Source: Cylicocyclus nassatus
Taxonomy: Eukaryota > Nematoda > Chromadorea > Rhabditida > Strongylidae
DNA: 64,000 nt
Assembly (NCBI GenBank): GCA_958299035.1
Contig: CATQJL010000001.1
Location: 80,497,594 to 80,561,593 of the forward strand
Direction of reading: 5' to 3'
The position numbers and the translations under genes are program-made. Below are positions 56,334 through 64,000 of this stretch, one piece after another. The first letter of the stretch is position 1, and every line of letters starts with the position of its first letter. The notes under the pieces are model-generated. The model was not told where the DNA came from. It was given only the letters and a program-made list of their open reading frames with translations, and made no database searches.

Positions 56334-56569
56334 TACCCTTTTCTTCGCTGTTCGGAGCCCAATTTCGATAATCTTTATATCATATTAAAGCTCTTGATCT
56401 CTATTTTCACGCTGACAACGTCGCAGAACTTCTTTTGAGGATTTAAATGAGAAATCCTCAAAAAACGGCGTTTTCGAAAACCTCTTGTTTTTTCTTCAGT
56501 TTAACTTTTTTCACTCGGTTTTTTTGTGTATTCGATAGGTCTTGTTTCTGTCTATTATACTTGGGTCCG

Positions 56570-56850
56570 AATCGAATAGAAATTCGATCATTCGAATAAA
56601 ACATTCGAATATATTCGATTCGAAAATTCGATATTCGGAGTTTTTCCACTTTCGAATAATATTCGAAACTCGAATAATTGAGTAGACGGGGTTTCGAATA
56701 AAATTCGAAAACTCGAATAATCAAAAAACGAGGATTCGAATAATATTCGAAAACTCGAATAATCGAAAAACGGGTTTTCGAATAGAATTTATTCGAATGT
56801 TTTATTCGAATGTTTATTCGAATTCGTATTCGAATGAACTCTGTATCCAA
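56570..56850. repeat. ATTCGAAT low-complexity array, left
   Basis: Irregular tandem copies of CGAATAATATTCGAAA-like words. Internally palindromic (TTCGAA core). Confidence 0.85.
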
Positions 56851-57182
56851 ATTATTCGAGTTTGTTGCAGAGCCAACTGTGAGTACCAAGCTCGCTTCGT
56901 TTTCGTATTTTTTTACAAGACCAGGTAATGCATCTTTTTTGCAACCGTAACGACCTTTGAACTATATGGAAAGTCGCATTCCTCCGACTGCTTGCGACAT
57001 TAAAAAAATAAATGTGGATTTTAATTGATGCTTTTTCTATCAATGAGTTACAGATGTCTTCAGATGTAACGCCAGCTCACCACTGATGTATAGCGTGTGC
57101 AAGCCTCATTTTTAAATTTCAGCTCCAGCCAATTTCATTTGCTGCTACTCTGCTAAACTGCCCTTGAAATGTGGTGGACGCC

Positions 57183-57545
57183 GATCGATTTTATCGATTT
57201 TTGGGAAACTTTGAGCTACGGGGCTGGGAGTTGGTACAGGGGGGTAAGTGAGGGTGCTGATTATGAACAAATTTGTTTATCGATTTTATCGATTTTTGGG
57301 AAACTTTGAGCTACGGAGCTGGGAGTTGGTACAGGGTGGTAAGTGAGTGTGCTGATTATGAATAAAATTTTTGTTTATCGATTTTATCGATTTCTGGGGA
57401 GCTTTGAGCTACGGAGCTGGGACTTGGTACAGGGGGGGGGGTAAGTGAGAGTGCTGATATAAACAAAATTTTTGTTTATCGATTTCACCGATTTCTGGAA
57501 AAGCTTGAGCTAGGAGTTGGTGTAGGGGATATGAGGGTGCTGATT
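57183..57545. repeat. Helitron-type tandem units outside a Helitron
   Basis: About four units of 90-105 bases containing TTATCGATTTTATCGATTTT, GGGGCTGGGAGTTGGTACAG and GTGCTGATTATGAA. They are plainly related to the 119-bp units of the Helitrons, but no TC/CTAG termini flank them. Confidence 0.8.
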
Positions 57546-57599
57546 ATGAATGAATCGGTTTTAGCCAGAAATGTCGGCAAGTTTTAGATAAGTTGCAGT

Positions 57600-57830
57600 A
57601 GTTATTCGAAAAATCATTCGAATATCTATTCGAAATTCGACTCCCAATGTTCGAATATATTCGATATTCATTCATTCGAGTTTTTTTTGATTTTCGAATT
57701 TATTCGATATTCGTTTATTCGGGTTTTTTTCATTTTCGAATTTATTCGATATTCGTTTATTCGAGATTTTTCATTTTCGAATTTATTCGATATTCATTCA
57801 TTCGATGAAAAATTTTCGAATTACCCAAGT
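57600..57830. repeat. ATTCGAAT low-complexity array, right
   Basis: Copies of TTTATTCGATATTCGTTTAT-like words, mirror-related to the left array. Confidence 0.85.
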
Positions 57831-57980
57831 ATACTGTCTATGATGTAGACAACGTCGCCGAGCTTACTTTTTTGCTTATGCCGGTTTTTTTGTGAAAAAT
57901 ACAAAGTGCGTTTTTCTTTACCTTGTTCTCTTTCTGTGCTTTTGCAGCGGATTTTTTCCAGCTTGGACGATACTTGCTCA

Positions 57981-58433
57981 CAAGGGAATGGTCAGAAATC
58001 GAAGCGGCCAATTCAAGCAAGCTGCATACCATTCGATGCAGCATAGAGTGCTGATTTCAGATCTGTCTTCCTTATCTGCAGAGCGCTTTTGTAGACAAAG
58101 TTATAAGCCGTTAAATGTCATCATTTTGCTAAGAAATCGTGCGTGTAAAGGTCAAAATTGGCCTTACAAAGCCATTCTCGGCTCAGTGTTAGACCAAAAC
58201 GTGTAACTAGGTCAGTTCATATGGCTCGCACCTAAAGGTGAGCTAAAAGAGCAGTGATCTGGCTAATTCCACAGTTTTTGTGGACGACATTTCCGCAGTA
58301 AAGCTGCTCATAACTTCGCCCACAAAAGCGCTCTGCAGATACGGAAGACACATTTGAAATCAGCCTTCTATGCTGCATCGATCGGTATGCAGCTTATATG
58401 GATTGGCCACTTCGACTTCTGACCATTCCCTTG
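57981..58433. mobile_element. CAAGG-family MITE (3-bp TSD), copy C
   Basis: CAAGGGAATGGTCAGAAATC at the left and its mirror at the right, flanked by TCA (57,978-57,980 and 58,434-58,436). At 453 bp it is close in length and sequence to copy B (47,162-47,617), including the GCATACCATTCGATGCAG block. Non-coding. Confidence 0.88.
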
Positions 58434-60511
58434 TCAGAATGATGAGCGGAAGAATGCAGACAACGTCGCAGCGTACGAAACGACTATGCGGGGGGTGAAA
58501 ATTTAAAGGACGCATCAAAAATCAGATTGGCGTCGATGTGCAACACAACTTTACAGACATGTTCAACATGTTCAATTCAGTTGTTGACAAGTTCCTCTTC
58601 TTTTGGTCTCCCAACTAACGCCACAGCTAAACAGCGCTTTTTTTGACCGGAAAAGAACTTTGTTGTTGTTGCCACCCAATTTAACCAGCAATCCTGGAGA
58701 CGAAACTCTGCGTAGGAAACCACCAACTTAAGGTTTCAGATTTGGTGATGTGCTAACCTCTGCTTTATATATATTTTCTAAGTTTTCTAATTTGATTTGT
58801 ATCTATAAATTTTCGTCTATTTTTCTGAAACAACCTTCACTTTTTATAGGGGGCAAGAACTCAAACAACTATCACTTTCTAGCCTCTGTCTCTTGACTAT
58901 CGAAGGTATGCTTATAACTTTTCCGAAGAACATTCTGCACGTAAGGTAGATTGGGAATCAGCTCATTAATACGTATCTGATGGTATTTATTCATAGTTCT
59001 CGCCTGGACTTAGGGTCGTCCCCTTGTTTGAAACCCCTGTGAGATTTGATAAGTGGTCTGAAAAATTCCTGTTTGGCGACGGAGTTACTTCAACCTTCTA
59101 AATGGGCAAGCTTCAAAGTATGCAGCTCAAGTACGCAAACGAAAAAAACTTTTTCCGCAGAATGCTTGCACTTGACTAATGGTTTACATCAAATTTAACG
59201 TAATCGGTAGCATGAGGAAGAACGCCCGGATATGATTATACTATCGTAAAGTCGTTCAAAAACTTGTAAAGGTCCAGAAATCACTAGGCACACCTTTCTA
59301 GTACTTCTAAGAACGGACTCTAGTCAAACTATTTATTTCCTGAAACCAGAAGAGAACGTTCTACTGCGGAACTTTCCTCGCTGACGTTGCTGTGCAGCTA
59401 AGAAGCTACTATATTTTTCCGGAAGTTCGTGAATGCCTATAAATCTTTTTCCTCCTTTCCGATACACAAACAATTTCCGTACAAATATCTCTCTTGCTTA
59501 ACCTTATTTCACTGTTTTTTCTCGGCTTTTGGTGGAGGGGATCACCTTGGTCACGGTTTAGGAGTGAAAGGGGGTGAGCAAATTCTCACACTATCGCACC
59601 CATGTGAAACAGACGTCATGATATTCGAAAAATTTTACATTTGTTGCTTTTGCTTGTAGGAAGAAATCGGGAAAATTAAATGAAGGAGGAAAATCTGAAA
59701 AAGGAAAATAAACAGTGTTGAAAGGACATCAATATATATAGTCTGCTTATCCTGCGTTTGCTGCAACCTGCCTTCCCAGATGTTGAACAATACAATTGAG
59801 ACTGGACGTGAAAAAATGATGTGCCCCAAAGCCGTTTGATTTGCAAAATCATACTGAGGAATGGTTGCAAGCTGCATTGGGACCCTTTGACTATCAGTCC
59901 AACACGTTTGAGCTTTGTGTAGGTTTTGGTTATTGAGAAAAGTAGGTGCAGCGTAATATTTGTTCAGGCATACTTTTTCGACTATTCCGATAGATGGGAT
60001 TTGGCTCTAGTAAATCATTTTCATAAAAATAATCGAGAAAATCTGAGTGTTCGGAATTTGCAACGTTTGTATTCGACTAAGTAAATTCAATAAATTCAGA
60101 AAACGGAGATCAAATGATATTCTGTTGTTCGATCACGTTTGTTATGATTTGCTAATTCGTTTACTCGATGCAGATTTTCGGCATTCCCAACTTACAAATC
60201 AGAGCAAAAGCGTAAAACATCTAAACTTTGGTGAACGTGTGCAACTTAAGAGCAACTTTGGAAAAAACTGCGACTTTGAAACTCTTTAAAAATGTATAAA
60301 CGCGTCAAATTTGGCCATATATGTCCATTTTTGGCTTGGTGCTTGTGAAGGCGTTCAAATGAGTTGACCTATTGAATCCAGAGGTACAGCAGCAATCAAG
60401 TGTCTAAAAATAGACTGTAGTGTCTTCGCGCAATGAAACGCTTCAATTGCCCACAAAGCGTTACAGATGCGGACGAAAGATGTTGTTGAAGTGGATGATG
60501 AAGATGTTGTT

Positions 60512-60558
60512 GTCGTTGAAGTCACTATGGAACAATGTTCCATAGTGACTTCAACGAC
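60512..60558. repeat. Short perfect palindrome, right arm only
   Basis: GTCGTTGAAGTCACTATGGA, then AC, faces its mirror across AAT. The left arm near 22,235-22,265 has only one of the two halves, so a local inverted copy (with a GATGTTG repeat) was added on the right. Confidence 0.8.
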
Positions 60559-61195
60559 ATAATATAATACGCACCATGGGTGGAATGGCGGGTTTTTCCG
60601 CGGAAGAAATACACAGCTTTTCGATTACATACATATAACTCGCAATCGTGCTAGACTTATCAAAACTATGATTTCTCAAAGCGCATCAAACGCATATCAC
60701 ATGTGTCATTCGATGACTTGAAGCTTCAAACGCCAAAATCTTAAGAATTCCATTGTTTTGCTGCAATAATGTTAAAAAATGATTTTATTGATATCCAGAA
60801 AGAAGACTGGACGAACTTAAAGATAGTCAAAAGATGTTCGTTTTATCGTCTGAAGCATTACTTTCTTGAAGCTAAAAAATAAGTTCTGAGAATTGAAATT
60901 TTGATTCCTGCATTTTGAGCGTCAATGATTTTATGAGATAGAAATATCTTGAAGGTCATTTTCGCTTTCATTGCTCAGGTTCTATACTAAAGCGCGCTTT
61001 TTTACGCAAATGCCTGCATTGTACTACAAAAAGCTTATTGAAGCAAAATCCGAAAAAAATTCCTGCCTGGAGATTCCAACACAGTTCGAAGTGTCGCTGT
61101 ACAACATTCAATAAAATTTCTCTCGTTAATAACACAGTGATGTAAGTGTGCAGCTGTAATGGCAGTAATAAATCAGCCCCTCTCCCCCCCCCCCC

Positions 61196-61472
61196 CAGGG
61201 CTCGGCACGAGGTGGCTTACAAGCAAGCTGGATATCGTTTTTGGGACGAAAAGCAAAGGGGGTTTCGTTTTTGTGACCGAAGAGACACGGAAAATTGGCG
61301 ACGGCGACCTTTTTTTTTTAGTCGACGTTTGGTTTTTGGGGGATTTTGGGGAATTTTTCAGGTTTTTAGAGGAAATTTGGTTGAGGGTCAAAGGGGACTT
61401 CGTAAAAATTTTCAAAAGTCAAGGGGGACTTCGTTTTTCCATTTTCATCTAGCCACCTCGTGCCGAGCCCTG
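61196..61472. mobile_element. 277-bp hAT-like MITE in a poly-C site, right arm only
   Basis: Perfect terminal inverted repeats, CAGGGCTCGGCACGAGGTGG at the left and mirrored at the right, are flanked by C runs (any 8-bp TSD is hidden in poly-C). The left arm (about 21,600-21,625) has GGGGCGGGGGGAGGGG with no element. The inner GCTGGATATCGTTTTTGG.CG and AAGCAAAGGGG blocks match the left-arm hAT-like element at 23,370, so both belong to one family. Confidence 0.85.
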
Positions 61473-61493
61473 CCCCCCCCCCCCCCCCCCCCC
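61473..61493 (+). repeat. Poly-C run (21)
   Basis: Twenty-one consecutive C on the right flank of the hAT-like MITE; 12 C precede the element on its left. Confidence 0.9.
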
Positions 61494-64000
61494 TAAGAAA
61501 CGGGCAGCGTAGCTGTTACCCAAAACGAGACTGCATGATTTTCATTTGTTTATGAGTGTTGCTGAGTTGACCCCAAATCTGTAATATACATGTTATGGAC
61601 ATTCAAACAGCATTAAAAAAAGCAAGGATGACAAGAGGGAACATGATTAGATGCCGTCATGACTCTAAAATGTCAATGAAGCAACAAATGTAATGTTCAA
61701 TGGAACATTCCCGATCACGTTTGGATCGAATCAGTAACAAAATCTGCATCCGCATTTACGTTTTAAAGGGCGAAATGATTTTCCACATATAACGTTCGCG
61801 GTTTATGAAAAGCAATTAGTAACATCATATTATGCTCACCGTCTATCACCTCGCGTCACAAACCTTTCTTTTCGGACACACAGTGGTTTCACGGTGCTTT
61901 GACAATCTATGGTGTCATTTTGTCCATCATAGGCACTTTCAAAGGTTTTATTTGACTGGTTAAGATTAGATAAAAGCAATAGCCATTTACTTCCGCTCCA
62001 TGACATTTACGTCAAGAGTCTGGAATAATAGCACGTTATTAAATTGAAATGTGATTTGGTTGTGCAAAACTGACCGCCCCTTCCTTTTGTTTGCAGACCT
62101 ATTGTGCTACACTGAACTATTATTACACTAAATTATTTATAGTATGCAATTTGCAGTGCCAGACAACCTTTCATCAGACATTGATGAAGGTGATGACTTT
62201 ATCGCAAGTGCTCTAGATGTAAGAGCATGGATGTTTGATTGATTTGGTGGTCATGTCAAGCAGCAATAACAAAATTTTCAAATAAACTCAGTCTCGTAGT
62301 AAATGTAGTCTTCAAAAAACCAAAGACTTGAAAACACTGGGATGAAAACTGATCGGGATTATCTAGGCGACCTGCTCTTGGCCAGCTCTTACTCTTGCTT
62401 CAAACAAAAACAGAAATGTTTTAGCATTTGACAAACGAGCGATAGAGCACTCTCAATCAGACTAGCAATCAGGCTCACTTTTATGACCCAGCGAACGATT
62501 GCTATCACTTAAGTTCAATGTTCAGAAATCTTGACAATATGTGATAAGCGATCATGCATGGCATCGTGAAAACGCTTTTTCCTGAGGAGCCTGATGTATA
62601 ACATCGAGCTTGTCAGCTGGATCCACCAAAAAGGCAATATTCAGCACACAAACAGCTTCTTACTGCTAAGTTTCATATTTCATACTCTAACAAGTAAATG
62701 CCAATCTTGTCTAAATGATATTGTTGCAAATGTTCCTGACTCCCTGGCTCTCAATGTAGCTATTTTTTCCCTGGTCATCTTATCGTAATATAAACAGAAC
62801 GTTCGAAAGTCCTAGATAGAAATTATAAAATGGCATCTTTAATGTAGTGGTCTTAGACTTAGCAATTAGTGCCAGAAAAACTTTGTTGAGAAGTGGGAGA
62901 TGATAAGTCATAAATGGTAGAGAATTTGACATTCCGGCGTCAATTTTGTCGCGAGAAGTAAAAGTCGCGATCCGCAAAATGCTAGAAGCTTGTTGGATTT
63001 AGTGTAGAAATCCTCAAGTGAAGGCTATGCCACTCAGATTAACGATATCATAATGTCAAGATTACTGGAAGTCCAATTTGAAGAATAATTGGTTTTACTC
63101 AGCGAGCAACAGCACCTTTTGTGAAAAATTTCGAAAGCTGAAGTCTTCCTGGATGTTCGACTCAATCCTATATTCGAAGGATCGGGACAGTAACATCCTT
63201 TATCATGCTTATTCCTGCCTTTCCTTCCTGATGTACGCCGCCGGCGGTTGTGCTATCTGTGGAACCTAACAAAAGACAGTTTCGTATCTGGCTAGAACTG
63301 CATGTACCATGTCACCTGGAAAGACTCAAAGCGAATATCGAGCTTATCAAATAGAGACTCGTGTACAATCGAATCGTGTTGTGGAAGAAGAAACGTCTTC
63401 TTGCTTTTCAAGCTTCAAATTTTGGCTCGAGGTCTTTGCATCTTTTTGAACATAATCAAACTCTAAATTCTCTTTATTTCACAAAAACGAAAATGTAATG
63501 TTTCTTTTCCAGAGGAAAATTCCTTTACGAAAGGGTGTTTGCAATTCTTGCATTAAGCTCTGAAGTTTACTCAGGCACATAGCTTGAAAGGAAGAAAGTA
63601 GCTTCAAATACTGTTTGAACTAATTTCTACTTTTTACCACTATGATGAATTTGTAATGCCAAAATTCTTGACGAACAAAGATTTATTCTTCCCATTCAAG
63701 CTTCATTGTGATTTTGCCGAAGGCCAAAGAAACGCTTGATTTTTCTTGCGCATTTTAGCTTCCTTTGAAGTTTGAGGATATCATGTAATTTATGGTTCCC
63801 CAGTTTGACTTTGGTTCGTTAGTCCATTTAGAAATGGTGTACTTTTGGTGCATGTCTATCAAATTTGACTCTATTTAGCCAACTCTTTCAAGAATGACCT
63901 CTGGGAGTGAAGCAGAAAGTGTTACAGTCTATTGAATGTTTCACAATGCAGCACACACTTTTTGATTTCATAGCATCAAAATGAAGAAACCCAAAAACTG

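Larger units (their letters stand above)
56558..57831. mobile_element. TA-flanked element carrying ATTCGAAT arrays
   Basis: TACTTGGGT at the left and ACCCAAGTA at the right, each flanked by TA (56,556-56,557 and 57,832-57,833), bound 1,274 bp. The two flanks of the inside are degenerate arrays of ATTCGAATA/TTATTCGATATTCG in mirror orientation, and the middle is a tandem array related to the Helitron units. A 143-codon frame through the left array is an artefact of low complexity. Confidence 0.6.
55696..58910. mobile_element. hAT-like element (3.2 kb), private to right arm
   Basis: Short terminal inverted repeats CAT(G/A)CCTTCGATA sit at both ends. 8-bp flanks CTTATAGC (55,688-55,695) and CTTATAAC (58,911-58,918) differ by one base; the left arm near 25,110 has the unoccupied site. 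The 8-bp TSD points to hAT. The inside holds at least three other repeats (56,221-56,333; 56,558-57,831; 57,981-58,433). No hAT transposase (dimerisation or catalytic blocks) was recognised. Confidence 0.75.
54985..64000 (-). repeat. Right arm of giant inverted duplication
   Basis: Reverse complement of 18,450-25,812, beginning at the block GTAGCTTGTTAGGGCATTTC and continuing to the last base of the window, so its outer end is not seen. Private insertions here are a 3.2-kb hAT-like element, a 277-bp hAT-like MITE and a small palindromic addition near 60,500. No host gene is recognised. Open frames shared with the left arm differ by few substitutions (for example 62,594-62,788 against 19,829-20,023: three amino acids in 64), while others are broken by indels. 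Confidence 0.93.

Noticed and set aside
56458..56889. 143-codon minus frame rich in Ile, Arg, Tyr and Ser
   Set aside because: It is the translation of the ATTCGAAT low-complexity array.

Overview
This is eukaryotic, AT-rich, repeat-dominated DNA. I found no convincing host protein gene, rRNA or functional tRNA. All recognisable coding sequence belongs to retroelements: Penelope-like elements (PLEs) with a GIY-YIG endonuclease, and one CR1/Jockey-type LINE. The rest is DNA-transposon derivatives (Helitron-like, Tc1/mariner-like, PIF/Harbinger-like, hAT-like), a tandem satellite and non-coding filler. By inference only, the PLE protein style and the number of short inverted-repeat elements suggest an invertebrate, possibly a nematode. 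An amplification adapter left beside the assembly gap would fit a library made from very little DNA.

Layout. 1-18.4 kb: intergenic DNA with two Helitron-like elements, two CAGGGTGTCCC-type MITEs and four mariner-type inverted-repeat elements, two of which sit back to back on one shared TA. 18.45-25.81 kb: left arm of a giant inverted duplication. 25.8-35.5 kb: spacer DNA with MITEs, a PLE 3' fragment, a tRNA-like SINE head and Helitrons. 35.64-44.40 kb: about 50 copies of a 174-bp satellite, ending in an adapter sequence and a 500-N gap (44,422-44,921). 45.3-49.6 kb: a decayed terminal-inverted-repeat element carrying two PLE copies head to head in opposite orientation, one broken by a 3-bp-TSD MITE. 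49.9-51.6 kb: two Helitrons. 52.1-54.8 kb: a dead CR1-like LINE on the minus strand. 54.99-64.0 kb: right arm of the duplication, still homologous at the window edge.

The central observation is the inverted duplication. The arms share about 5.45 kb of sequence once private insertions are removed. They differ by clean insertions: a 1.25-kb hAT-like element (TSD ACAGCAAC) and a 175-bp MITE (TSD TAA) only on the left; a 3.2-kb hAT-like element (TSD CTTATARC) and a 277-bp hAT-like MITE only on the right. Each arm is therefore the empty-site control for the other, giving exact element ends. It may be a true old inverted duplication, or two divergent haplotypes wrongly joined across the gap; the sequence alone cannot decide.

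The elements interact mainly by nesting: MITE in PLE in DNA transposon; Helitron in MITE; MITE in Helitron; Helitron-type tandem units in a TA-flanked element in a hAT-like element. Coordinates of element ends are by eye and reliable to a few bases where a target-site duplication is stated.
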